Positions 36,101 through 48,592 of a stretch of 64,000 nucleotides of DNA are shown here, piece by piece. The stretch comes from Lepidurus packardi (Eukaryota; Arthropoda; Branchiopoda; Notostraca; Triopsidae). The notes beneath the pieces are model-generated. The model was not told the DNA's origin. It did not search any database and saw only the letters and a list, made by a program, of their open reading frames with translations. Each line of letters starts with the position of its first letter. Position 1 is the stretch's first letter. The stretch lies in NCBI GenBank assembly GCA_023053545.1, contig JAKZAN010000005.1, positions 5,766,001-5,830,000 of the forward strand, given 5' to 3'. A program made the translations under genes and the position numbers.

Positions 36101-38840
36101 CTTCATACCCCCTGCCAACATAACTGCAGAGTACAACCGTAGACATTTTATGGAACACCAAGTTATTTGTTGCTTTTTCCCTGAATAACTTTTCGCAGTA
36201 TTGTTTCAGAAAGGACAAAAAGCAGGTAGAAATACTCATCAAATATACCTTACAAAATCTTTCTTTTTATAATTTCTACAGTAGAATGTATTGAATGCGA
36301 AGTAAAAATAATCCATTTTCCCCCAACAGTTTCTGTTTCCTACACAGGGTCAAGCATTTTAATTGTAGTAAAAAACGCAGTATTTGCAATTCTAATTGCA
36401 GGAATGTTCTATATTTCTTCCGTAGAAACTTGTTGAATTTGAGAGCTTTTAAGCTTATATATTTACAATTATCTTTACAAAAATACTTACAAATTTGGAG
36501 TTTGGGAATGTTGATGATAAATATCTTGAATATTAAGCTTTTCTCTATGTATTTTGTTTTGCGTATCAGACAAATAAAATGTTGAATGAACGGGGGGTTT
36601 GTAATAAGCTTCAGAACATAGAGCAAGGTTCGGACTTGAACATTTCTGCCACCGAAATTTATTGAAAGCAAAGGGAATTCTGGTTCCTGCCGTTAACTTC
36701 ATTTTGTGAGTATCGAAAACATAGATATGGAGTCTGTTAGAAATAGCTCCGAAGTCTTGCAGGAATCCAATTTATAATTTCTGCAAAAATAACACAGAGT
36801 CTGGCCAAGGAGGGCTTTCTATATCCGGGTTTATTTTTCTGTAGCGATGCCATTTCTTAATGATCCGTAGAAAGGGCAGACGGTTTTTTCTTATCGTACC
36901 AGTTTCGATTCCTTCCTTGAGGCAGAGTGGCAAGCGTGGAGGGTTGGATGTACCCCAAGAAAAGATTTCCTGTAGCAGTGTACGAGTCAAAATGTTGTTC
37001 CTTTCACCGCTTTCATTTTGCCTAAAGCGTAACCCCCTTTTTTATTTATCAAGCGAACCCACCGTCCACCCCTTTCCTGTAACTCCCGGTACTTCTCTCA
37101 CCCTACTAAAGAGAAAAAGAAGGGAGTGGTGCATATGTGTATATGTATATATGTGTATGTGTGTGTCTAAAGCTGAAGAGAGTCCAAAAAGGGGTCCGGG
37201 GCCCAAAGCATTGCGCGTATTGATTAGAGCTAGCAGAGAGAAGAGCCTTTCTCTCCCCTTCTTCTCTTCTCCCTTTGCCGCCTAGGGTAAAAGTTCTGGG
37301 GTGGGAGGAGACAGGAGCCATGAAGAAACTCTGGGAGTATTTTCGAGGAAGCGCATGCGGCAACAGCAGTCCTTATTTTCCGGTTTTCTGGGGAGCCAAG
37401 ACCCATGCTGTCCAGGGGTGGGGGAGGGCGAGGGAGCAAGGGTGGATATTTCTGCGGGAAGTCCAACGTAGTTTTTTTTTTATTTCTTATATTTTATTAG
37501 TGGTTTTGAGGCGAGAGAAAATTTTGGGCACTTTTATCCCTTTTTGGAAGCCCATCTTACTCAATCAGATTTCCTCGTCCAGCTAACGGAATTTGATTTC
37601 GAAAAAGTCCCCTTTTGGAGACGAGATAAATTGGATGACGAAGACTGATTTTGTGGAAATTTGACGGACAAGAAATGAAAAATAAGAGAGCGGGGATAAG
37701 GGAACGAAAAAATGTTTAAAATGAGAAATTGATTTGGTCTAACGTACCACGCATTTTAATGAAGACGTTCCGTGTTTGTCAAGCATTTTGTAGCCGGGGT
37801 AACCCATCCCCGATCCCTCCCCAAGAAACCCCATAAATGACAGCTGAGACAGCTGTCGGCACAAAAATATAGCAGCATGAATAACGAAAAAAGGGATTTG
37901 ACCTTGTTAGGATCAGCAATAGACAGCAGTATTGCAGGCGTAAGAATTTTCTCTCTTGTATCCTAGCAATAGATTATGACACTTCTCCTACGAGCCTGTT
38001 AAGTACTTATCATTTTTTCACCATTTTTTGGGGTTGTCTATTTTGTTAGCGTTTCTTGTCTTTGACCAGGATTTATTCTCCATTTTGAGCTACGAGTGCT
38101 CCTGTTGACGAAATGTTCACAAAAACTGATGCAAGTCTCTGTCCCTAGCAGGGCTGAAGGAGCTTCAGTGTCTTTTGGAGGATACGTCGAGAACTAGTAG
38201 ACAAAAAATTGCTAGCTTTGACTTCATTTTGTTAACCGTGGTTCTGTGAATTATTTCTGCCAAAAGCATGTTTGGAATATAGTCGTAAGAGTCCATAACA
38301 CAGTTTTTATGGTAGAAAAGTCAATGGTGGCCCGGCCTATTCTACGGGATGTGGGAGATACAAAAATTAAGTTAATTTTATTTTGGCGACTGACCCCTGT
38401 TTTGGGAGTTTGCTGACCCCGTTACAGAGGAAAGCATCTCCGTTTTCCCTGTGAAACAGATAGCTCGACTTGGCCATTATGCATTCCCTAATCATTACTC
38501 ACGCCTCTTTCCACTAATCTGCTCAGCGCTTTACCCAAGCTAAACTTGCTTCCTTGGCGCTTTTGGCCCCTGATTCACCCCTCCTCCTCTTTTGGGCTTA
38601 GATTGACTTTCTGCCTCATGCTGGAGATTGACTTACCCTCCTAAAGGATTCTAAAGGGATTTTACTCAATGTTTACATGGAATTTCGCTGGAATGGGGAA
38701 AGTTGGACATTACATGGGCGAAATTTGTTGGCGGAGATAACCTAATGGTCATTTTGTAGAGTATTGAGTGAGAAAGAAGAGCGGAGCCGGCTTTTTCTTG
38801 CTTACTGAAACGGAACCATCAACGTCGACCCCCGGCCGTC
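33154..38840. other. Large intergenic region, CHTOP to Shaw
   Basis: These 5.7 kb hold no recognised gene. Open frames up to 165 codons occur at 34.27-34.74 and 35.42-35.91 kb, but their products look random and lack domains. A GT/AT microsatellite sits at about 37132-37168. The CHTOP 3' UTR is at the left end (AATAAA at 33739). The Shaw promoter should be at the right end. Confidence 0.5.
37132..37168. repeat. GT/AT-rich microsatellite
   Basis: An imperfect run of GTGTATAT, GTATATAT and GTGTGTGT units. A similar CA/TA run lies at about 4425-4452 in intron 1 of eag. Confidence 0.7.
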
Positions 38841-41800
38841 ATGAATGTGCTCACAATGGACGCCGAAAATCGCGTCGTGCTCAACTGTGGCGGTATTCGT
38901 CATGAAACTTATAAAGCCACACTGAAAAAAATTCCGGCCACCAGACTCTCGAGACTGACGGTAAAGTTTCTAAAGTTTTTTGAGGGGGTTTTGTTATGCT
39001 AGTTTGCGTTTCTTGTTATTCATTTTCTGGGTTGATGTTCATTTAGGAAGCTCTGGCCAATTACGATCCGATACTTAACGAGTATTTCTTTGATCGACAT
39101 CCCGGAGTTTTTGCCCAAGTTTTGAATTATTATAGGTAAGCATATTTATATTCCGACTTCAGTATTGTATGCTTATTGAGTTGTATAATTTCTATTGCTT
39201 TTTACAATAATTCTCCTGGTTATCCTCTGGATACATAGCTTCTGTTTGCCTTCATTTCTAACCTTGTACGTTATTATTAAACAAAAAGAAATATGTATAG
39301 GCCAGCAAGGAATCAAACTAGTTACCTTATCATTAGGAAGGAACCTTCAGTGGTTTCGTACTACTAGTAATGCAGGTTACTGGCTTGTTTTCCTTTTGTG
39401 TTGCATTATCTCAGTTTGCTCGAATTATTTAGTACGAATAGACCTATACTGTAGACGAGAAGTTCTTACTTCGTGCAATAGCACGCAATAGTACTTTGAA
39501 ATTAGGCAGCACATGATCGTAATTCATTCCAGTTATTAAAGTACTTGATAAATAAGACTCCAATTATTACTAAACAATTTGGTTATGTATATGAGCAAAC
39601 TTATATGTGACTACAATGTTATATTGCGTACATTATATAACCGTCTTCACACATAAGTCATTGAAGGGATTCGATCGATCATGTCGCTTTCGAAGGATAG
39701 AACTGAGGTGCTATGACTGCGACTGTCGTGTTCCACTGGTCAAGCTCGCAGACAGAGCGACTGTTCCAGAGATACATTACTGGACAAACCTCTCGACAAG
39801 TTAGCCTGTCCCTAGCGCATGAAGTCGCTGTGCCTAAAGAAGATCCGCAAGCGATTCGCTAACATCCGATTCTGAGCGTCTTCAAGGAGCCACTGCCAAC
39901 TTCAATACCCGTGTATGACTAGTGGAGAACACCGTAATAGACAGGAAAAAGTAGCAGAAATTACGAAAGTCGTTGTTTGGAGGAGTTTTTCCGTGTTTCT
40001 GATTTTAAAGCTATGATGCTTAAATCTTAACAACAATAATAATTTATCCTAGGACGGGTAAATTGCATTATCCGACCGATGTATGTGGCCCATTGTTCGA
40101 AGAAGAACTGGAATTCTGGGGTTTGGACTCGAACCAAGTGGAGCCATGTTGCTGGATGACGTACACCAGCCATCGAGACACGCAAGAAACGTTGGCCGTA
40201 CTGGATCGCCTCGATTTGGATACCGAAAAGCCTAGTGATGAAGAACTGGCCCGAAAATTTGGCTTCGAGGAAGCTTATTATGGAGGAAAACTATCATGGT
40301 GGCAAAAACTCAAGCCCAGGCTTTGGTCGCTCTTCGATGAACCTTATTCCTCGAATTCCGCCAAGGTAGAACTTTCTTTTCCCTTCTTTTCTTTAGTTTT
40401 GTTTACGAAAATGGTTTGCTCCGGCTTTAAGGCCAAGAGAACAATTTTTAGGACAGGTTTCCAGGTCTGTCGTTGCCACTGTCGGCATGTTTAGGACTCG
40501 GCTTACCGTGCTCAAAAGACAAGACGAGAAAGAGAAAGAATATAAGGAAATAGCTATTCGTTTTACGACCTCCCTTAACTCTGTTTTCAGAGTTTATTGT
40601 GAATAATTTCCTGCCGTTCTTGGCTGACAGGAGAATGAGAAAGGGCGTGTGATACTGTATGACGTGTTGTGACACATAAGAGAGTAGAAAAAAAAGGCCT
40701 AGGTCTACTTTTTCCCTCTAGCTCCTCTTTCTGTTTCTTGGATTTACAACATGTTTTCCTAAAGAACAAAGAAGTACGTATCATGGAGGCGGACTTTAGA
40801 GTTTCCGTAAATAGGAGAAGGAAGTGTACTATCTTTCTTGTTGTCATTAGTATGTACGGTAGACTTTCGAGAATTGAAAGCAGCATTCAGACATTTCGTG
40901 GCAACGACAAGTCTGCACGCCAAGTTATTCCCGCCAACGCCATATTGATTAATTAAGCTCCGCCTCCGTTTCTGCCTGGGGGTTTAACAGACAGCGGCAC
41001 GTTGCGGATGGTTAGAAACATTTTTTTACAAAAAATCGGAATCTTAAGCTTATCTTCTAATGTACAGATTTATTTTTCTATGTGTGTTGTCTGTTGGGGA
41101 AAAGGGATACAATGGATACGCGTTTCTCAATTGGAGGGTCTAGAAACTAACATAGAAGGGAAAAGCGTGAGAAGTGACTATTGAAGCCAATAATGGGGGT
41201 CAATGAGGTTGGAGGGTTGAGGGGGGTAATGTATTGAGCTTCCGGAGCTGTTTTGCGACGGCCGTACCAGCTCGTACCAATACCACTTGGGGAAAATGGG
41301 TAAACTTGGTAGAAAAGGTCTTCACATTTTCTGTTCACGACCAAGAAAAGAAAAGGAGAAAGGGCGGAATGGGGATCTATTTCTGCCACGGGCGGGCGGG
41401 TGAAGACACGACACACAAGGCTTCGTTTCTTGTTATTTTCTGCTAATTAAAAAAGAACTGGAAGCCCCTTGTCTTTATTGGAGCACGTATGATGCAAGGC
41501 ACAAGCACGGAGCTCCAGGCTTTCTTTGGAATACCTTTTTAGTCTTTCATTTTCTTTGTATTTAGTGACGAACAGAATATGATATTACGTATGATTTTGT
41601 CGGAATTTCTAACAGTACCTACTTGATATTGTTCAAGTGGAGTCTTTCTCAGAAAATTATGGGAAATTTAAACACACTTGTTTAACTATGAGTAGCTTTT
41701 AAATTCCGTTTGAAGCCTAGTAAAACGCTAGAAATATAGGCTTTACTTGATTGTGCTCTAAGTCTAAACCATGCTTCGCATGGCTTAGACTTCGCAACTG

Positions 41801-44800
41801 TTAATGGTTTCTAAAACTGGGTTTGTTTTCTATTTTCAGATGGTGGGCCTAATGTCAGTTTTCTTTATCTGCGTGTCAATTTTGTCGTTCTGCTTGAAAA
41901 CACACCCGGATATGCGAGTGCCGGTGATTCGCAACATCACGGTGCATACGTCACACAATACGACGGCCTGGACGTTAGATAAAACGCAAACGAACGCACA
42001 TGAGGCCTTCTTCTATGTGGAGTGTGTGTGCAATGCCTGGTTTACATTCGAAATTCTTATGCGCTTCATTTCTTCGCCCTCCAAACTGGTTTTCATCCGC
42101 GCCTCGGTCAACATTATCGATTACGTGGCCACGCTGAGCTTCTATATAGATTTGGTGCTCCAAAAGTTTGCCTCGCATTTGGAGAACGCGGACATCCTCG
42201 AATTCTTCAGCATCATCCGAATTATGCGACTCTTCAAGCTCACGCGACACTCGTCCGGACTCAAAATTCTTATCCAAACTTTCCGAGCGTCCGCCAAGGA
42301 GTTGACTTTACTCGTTTTCTTCCTCGTGCTCGGCATCGTCATCTTTGCCTCGCTCGTCTACTACGCGGAGCGTATCCAAGCCAATCCGCACAATGACTTT
42401 AACAGCATTCCGCTTGGACTTTGGTGGGCCCTAGTTACCATGACCACCGTCGGTTATGGCGACATGGCCCCCAAGACATACGTAGGCATGTTTGTGGGCG
42501 CGTTATGTGCCCTGGCCGGTGTGCTTACGATCGCCCTTCCCGTGCCTGTCATAGTCTCCAATTTCGCCATGTATTACAGCCACACACAAGTAAGAACTAG
42601 TAACGGTGACCAAAAACATTCTGCACCTACATATATTGTCCACTTTTTTTACCTTTATTTTCTAACGGAAGGAAATACATTCCACGGGGCGGGGCTTATA
42701 CTTTAGGAGAGGGAGTTCCGGACAGAACACCCTGGACTTATTTGATCACTGTTCCTCAATTTGTTTCCTTTTTTTAAACTAATAGTTGTTTTCCTTGCTT
42801 TTTCGGAATTCATCGAAGCCAATTCGGATTACGAACCTCTAGTTTTGCAGTTTAACCATAATTAGTCTTAGTTTTGATGATGCCGGCGTAATTGTTCGAT
42901 AGACAAGGAATTCCTATGCTATTTAAATCTTTCTTAAACATGAGATTACAAAAAAAGGAGAGGAGAGAGAGCTGGAGCAATTTACAAGCTTAGTCCCCCA
43001 TAAAAGTAAGCTTGAAATGAAACATTCATTAAGAAATACTTAGGAAGTTTTCGGATTCATCAGCCGAACATTCCCAGCCAAGTTTACCATTTACCTAACC
43101 CACTTTCCATTGTTAAAAACTAGCCTGTTTCGTGCTATATAAACAGTGCAGCGTGGCAGTAAGTGATGTTTGTCCCAACTAAACATATTTAATACATTTA
43201 AGCCTCGTACTTGTTACTCTCCCAGTTTTTAGATTAACGTCTAGCGCCCCAAAAAAGATGAGATGTCGAATCCCTCGAGCACGAAGATCAATATGTTTCC
43301 CTTTCCCATGATTTCTTTAAGATTTTGTAAAGAAGAAAAAAATCTGTATTTTTTAGACCTTAAAACGTTTGCATTTAATATTACATGCCAATTCTAATGC
43401 TGCTTTATTCTTTCGCCTTAGGCACGAGCCAAATTGCCCAAGAAAAGGAGGCGGGTCCTGCCAGTCGAACAGCCACGGGCTCCCCATCGTACCGGAGGCC
43501 CCACCCCTCAAGGTGGAGGGTGTCCACCTGGGCGGGGTGGTTGCGGCCCAGATGGCGCTGGTGGTCCTCCTCGGCGGCTGAATGCCATGAAACCCCAAAG
43601 CATGGCCAAAGACATGATGGGACCTAAAATGGGTAAACAAAAATTTAAAAACTAGAATCCCAAAACTCACGTATAACCAAACAAATAACAGCCTTTTTTT
43701 CCCTTCAGTATGTCAAGAAGAAACAAAAGTCTTTTTCTGTAAGGAAGTTGAAGGGAAATGGGTCGAAGATTGCGTATGTTTTAGCTTTTTTGATGGGGTG
43801 GGGGAAGTTTACCCCCGCTGGGCGAGTGTAGTTGAGCAGAAAAGCAATTATGGAGCCAGATAGCGTCCGAAAAGATTACTTAGTGGTCTCCCACCAAGGA
43901 CGTATACACATAAGACACAGCAGCAGCAAATCGGAGAGCTAAGAAAAGGGGGAGTAAAAAATGGAAACCTCAAAGAAAAGGAAAATCAGATCGATTTCTG
44001 GAACTTATTTTTTTCCTTTACGGAAGGGAGTCCTTTTTTACTTACTGTTTTTTACTTCTATAACAGCTTCATTTTTTAGGGAAAAAAAGGAAAAAGCTGG
44101 TAGATCGGTATCCTTTTTTAAGAAATGCGTTTGACCTTTTGAATTCGGGAGGACTTTTTCTGCCTTCTTTGCATCCCTGTTAGTAGAAAAAAACGAAGGT
44201 TCTTTGATTTCGATGGGATCCAAGCTGGTTAGATGGGTTTCGCTTATAAGTTCTAATTTTTAGCTGTTTCTTAGGGTCCTTTTTCTCTCTTTCTATCCTT
44301 ACTCCTCTTTTTCTCCGTATCCAACTTTGGCCAATAGATCATTCGAGAGCTTACTCTATTCTTCCTGGAGAGGTTTCCCCCTCTTCAGAATGTTGTCTAC
44401 TTCGTCTTGCAACTAACTTAAGGGCACAAACTACTCTAACTCCAAAGTAAACAAAGGGAGAAAAAGAAATTGTGTTGAGTTTAACTTCACAGTTTGTCAA
44501 AAACTAAAACGTTATATGCTTGTCTAGAGAAATCTAAGTGAATTCTGTTCGGATGGTTCCTGAGCATACCTTAAGAGAACAATTATAGGAATGTGTTTTA
44601 TTTCGAATTTTTGAGTAAGTTTCTATCAGTTTAATTAATTTTTTAAAATAAATCAGCTTTTGAAATTTTGACATTATTGCCTATTTTGAACGTGGCTGCA
44701 TGATTGAAAATTTTCTCACGGTTTCAAGTTGGCAGCTAGCAGTTTAAAAATGGCGTCCAAAGACGGCGAAACGTTCTTTGAATTATTTCATTAGACTCTC

Positions 44801-47668
44801 TTTACACTTTCACTGGACCCTTAAAAACCCATTTTGGAAGAAAATAGTGGAGGAGTTATCCAATTATTCGCTTTCATTTTCTTTCCTATGAAATTAATCT
44901 TTTATTGAAGTATGAATTAAACACCAGGTCTGATTATAATTCTTAAGATCTGGGAAACTTCCCCGACGTCTAGGAGTCAATTTTTCGTATTTATTCAATA
45001 GAGTCTGAACAAAATTTGTCATTAGTTCTTTTATAAGACAATTAAGGAACTAAAATTATGTAGCCAATCATAGCATCGGGTTATTTTTGTACATTCTTCA
45101 TTTTTGTATCAGTGAACTCGTTTTTCAAAGGTACTTCCCTCATTTGGCCCTGTTTGTTGTAGGAAAACCAGGTCAAATTGTCCTTTTTCTTTCCGCTATA
45201 AATTGAGCTATGAGCCAAGACCCGACAAAATCGATCAAGCATAATCATGTTCTGCTCATTACTTTGGACTCGCTTTTCTTTTTCCCGCTTTTTCCTTACG
45301 AAGTCTTAAAAAATTGGTGATTAACAGCTCTCCTTTTGATAGACTTGATACACTTTGGAAAACCAAAACTGAAGGAGCTTAACGCTGTACGCTTAGGATT
45401 TTAGCGAAATACCCCTTGCCTTTTTAGCAATGATACCTGGAAAGAATTTTATTTTAATACGTTATGTTACCCTAGACAAATCAGAATGTAAGAAACGAAA
45501 AGAGCCCAGCAGTTTCTTCAATTTCTGAAGAATTAAAAAAACTTATTGGCTTCGTAAGGTTGCACGCACGTTTTTGGGGAGAGCTCAAATTCTTATGACC
45601 AGGACATGAGATGGAATGTTAGAAACAGGGAAAAAAAGTAGAGATCTTGGCAATCAAATTGGCGTGGTCGTAAATTTAACGACGTGTTTGCAGTCCCCCA
45701 AGAAGTTCTTTTTATCCTTTCGTTTCGTTGTTCTGGATAGAATAGCAGCTAAGTATTTCTGTTGGCAAAGTTCTAGAGAAAGAGTTACCGAAACAAAACC
45801 GATGAACTGGCACGATTTTTTCTTCGTCTCAATTTGAATTTCTGCTCTTTTTTGGCAAATTTCAACCCCGAAAGCCAAGAAAGTTGTTGCCGGTAGTATA
45901 TGAAGCAATGACGTCATAACAAATCGATGCAGGCAGTCCTGTAGCCACGCCCCTTTTTGCCAGTTTACGTCAATTCCTTCGCTTAAGCTTTTCTTTTTTT
46001 TTCTTTTTTTAAGGGAGGGAAAAAAGTTTTATGTTAGGGTATGTTCCCTGACCCCCTCCTCCCTCCGTTGGTGGGAGTACTTCCAACGATCATTTTGTCA
46101 TTTGTCGATTGCCATCAGCGCCAAGGAAAGAGGAAGAAAAACTGTCCCAGAGCCCATTAAGTGTCCAAAGGCTATAATTTTTCGAGGCACGTTGAAAGGG
46201 CCTACTGCCCACGCATTTTCTTTATTGCAAAAAATTAATAAGGAAAACGGAGGAAAATATGGCCGTGGAAAATTCCGTTTTTAATTGACAATTTTGGACT
46301 TTTTCCAGACATCGAGTGTCCTAGTCCCAATCCTGCCTCCAATGTTAATGGCACATCCAAAGGTACCGAGTAGTCAAGCTCCACCCCCATCCATTCCTTA
46401 CAAAAACGTAAAATAGCCTGAGGTCTTGTCACCTGATCCATGTCGTGTCTTCTTTCCCTTTTTTGTTTATTTTCCCGACTTTTTTTCTTTTTTTTTTTGG
46501 AAAGTAAGACTCCTTGAATCGACTTTGTGGTCCCCTTCTCTCCCTTTTCTTTGCAACTCATTTGTCTTGGGCATCGTTAAAGTCTCTTTCTCTTGCGTTT
46601 TCTTTTTCACAGGAGTGTGAGATAGGTTTTTGACACCTTGAGTTGTTTTTTTAGCCGAACAATGTTCTAAAAGAAATCTTTTCATATACAGAAAGTCGCC
46701 TCAATCTGTGATGGAAGGGTTATCAGAGCAACTTTTCCGGTGTAAAGTCACACGTTTGTCTTATTTATTGGACAGTTAGCTTTTAGGAGGCGTGGCCTGT
46801 TGTTAACATTCATTGACGTAAAAAGAGAGACGTGTCCCGGTCTTTGCATGATGAGTTTGTATTTGTATCCATTTCCAGGGTCCAACGAGTGCAATTCTTG
46901 AGTAAACATTTCAAAAATCGCCCCTAACCCGTTCTCCCTCATTTGTTTTCTAGTACTCTTTTAGCAGTCGAACTTTCTAGTCTCTTTAGAGTCGTTGAGT
47001 TGTGACGAGAATTTTAGTAGTCTTGCGAGATGTCGGGAAAGGCGTCGTGCATGAATTGAGATCGTATTGTTCTACTAATCCTTATCATAATTATTGTTTT
47101 TTAAATTATTTTTTGAATGAATTTGGGCATGGAACATGTCGAATGCCATTGTTTTTTTTTTCTTCCTAATTCTTTGTTCCAGGTCCATTTTTTTCGTAGA
47201 CGTAATGGTTGTTTTTTCTATTTTCTTTTTTTGGGGTCTCTGGTTGTTTCTTTCCCTCTCCTCTTCTCGCCCTGCCCCTGCATCCGGTATTCACGTTGTT
47301 TGATTCTCGTTGCGATGTTTGGGGGAAAATTTACCCTAAAAGTGGGCATGAGTATGGGAATGACCATGGCCCTCAACCCTAACGGCGTAGGTGTCGAAGC
47401 CTCCTTGACCCACAACAATCCCACTCTTCCTGCTCCGACTACCACTACGACTACTCCCGTTCCTGTTCTGCTACCCGTATTGTCCAGTGCCACCTCGCCG
47501 ACGAATCCAGTCACCAGGGCCACCACGCCGCAGTCGTTGTCTCTCCCAGGTCCCGTTACACCCGTTTCACCTATGGATGGAGTCAAGAAATCGCCCATTG
47601 GATCCAGCAAAGTCTCTCCTTCGCCATCAATCATCACTAACATCATGAAAGGAGAAAGCCAAGTGTAA
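38841..47668 (+). CDS. Shaw: Shaw-type voltage-gated K+ channel (Kv3/KCNC family)
   Basis: Plasma-membrane Kv channel subunit. Seven exons join in phase to about 620 aa: 38841-38960, 39047-39135, 40053-40365, 41840-42589, 43422-43632, 46309-46362, 47343-47668. The start is [20 protein letters not shown]. The T1 tetramerisation domain runs to about residue 105 ([34 protein letters not shown]). S1 begins near 175. S4 is near 300 ([19 protein letters not shown]). The filter is [13 protein letters not shown] near 378. S6 has [20 protein letters not shown], then [15 protein letters not shown] as in fly Shaw. Exons 1-5 are certain. Exons 6 and 7 are inferred from splice phase: exon 6 is 54 nt, and exon 7 encodes a Met-rich then Thr/Pro/Ser-rich tail that I could not match to fly Shaw. 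Introns 3, 5 and 6 are long for this window. Confidence 0.9.
43709..43863 (+). other. Shaw: Candidate alternative Shaw exon (30-nt cassette or terminal exon)
   Basis: A strong acceptor (GCCTTTTTTTCCCTTCAG) precedes 43709. A GTAAGG donor at 43739 would make a 30-nt cassette that keeps the phase-1 frame between Shaw exons 5 and 6. Read through instead, the frame stays open to a stop at 43861-43863 and would give an alternative C-terminus of about 51 residues. Neither form can be confirmed without RNA. Confidence 0.4.
43864..46308. other. Shaw: Long intron of Shaw
   Basis: Inside Shaw, between the candidate alternative exon and exon 6. It is AT-rich and low in coding potential. No gene, repeat family or RNA is recognised. 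Confidence 0.5.
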
Positions 47669-48592
47669 AATCATACAAAAAGCACAGCTAGAACGCTTTG
47701 AACATTATTTCCCGCGCTAAAGGTTCAATTAGTTTTCTTTTTTAAAAAAATGAGTTTTGCCTGCCATCAAATGGAAGATTTTCAAGTTAAGCGGTGAAGA
47801 CATGGAGAAGAAATTGTTGTGCAAACAAACTATGGGAAAACAGAGCAACAGTTATGAGACAGTTTCCTGGGTCTTTCAAAAAATATAAATTTTTGTTATT
47901 TTCTTCTTTTCTTGTGGAGTGAATGTGTACTTAGAATCTCGCCAGTGGCAGCCAAAACGGTGCTAATTCTATTTATTGTATATTTTTAATTTATGGGGCA
48001 CATTTCTTGAAACTGAACAAACTTTAGCTCGCGAAACCACGCCCACTTTTCGCTCCAAATGTTTTGCCTCCCCTCCATCCCCATCTTTCACTTTGCAATT
48101 TTCTCTCCTGCAGCCAAACTATTTTATCCTTACCTTTTCTTAACAATATTTCTAGTAAACCTTTCAACCCGATCCCCACCCCACTGCCATCTTTCAAAAC
48201 ATTTCAGCATGTCATGTCATTGGCGAAGTTTCTTTCGATTCCCTTTTTTAAGCCGTGATGTATAGGGAAGAAATCTTTAAGTCTTTTTTTAGTTTCTTCA
48301 AACTTTTCGCCTCCCCTAGCTAACTCTTCATTTTTAATGGCTAGGAAATCCATTCGAAACAAGTATTTACATTTACTTTGAAATCATCCAGTCATATGGG
48401 ATAAAGAACAAGAACATTTTAAAACTTGTATTTGACCCAATTATTTCTCCATTCACTCCTGTTCTCCCACAACAGGCCTCTGACGTTCGGGAACGTAAGG
48501 AACAGTACCAGGACGAGAGTGAGCCCTTCGGTTGGCTTCCCTATTAATTGGACAATTTCATTAATCTGCATTTTTTAAGAGGAGCAATTTAG
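47669..48592. other. Intergenic between convergent Shaw and DCAF13
   Basis: Both genes end here, so it carries two 3' UTRs. The short open frames at 48.06-48.26 kb are pyrimidine-rich and show no domain. No other feature is seen. Confidence 0.55.

Noticed and set aside
39300..39395. tRNA-like minus-strand segment with a 7-bp GCCAGTA/TGCTGGC pairing and a weak B-box
   Set aside because: The T-arm does not pair and no A-box is present. It may be a degraded SINE but cannot be supported as a tRNA.
47117..47342. Upstream half of a 183-codon frame that covers Shaw exon 7
   Set aside because: The upstream part is the pyrimidine-rich tract of the intron. Only 47343-47668 is taken as exon, by phase and acceptor.
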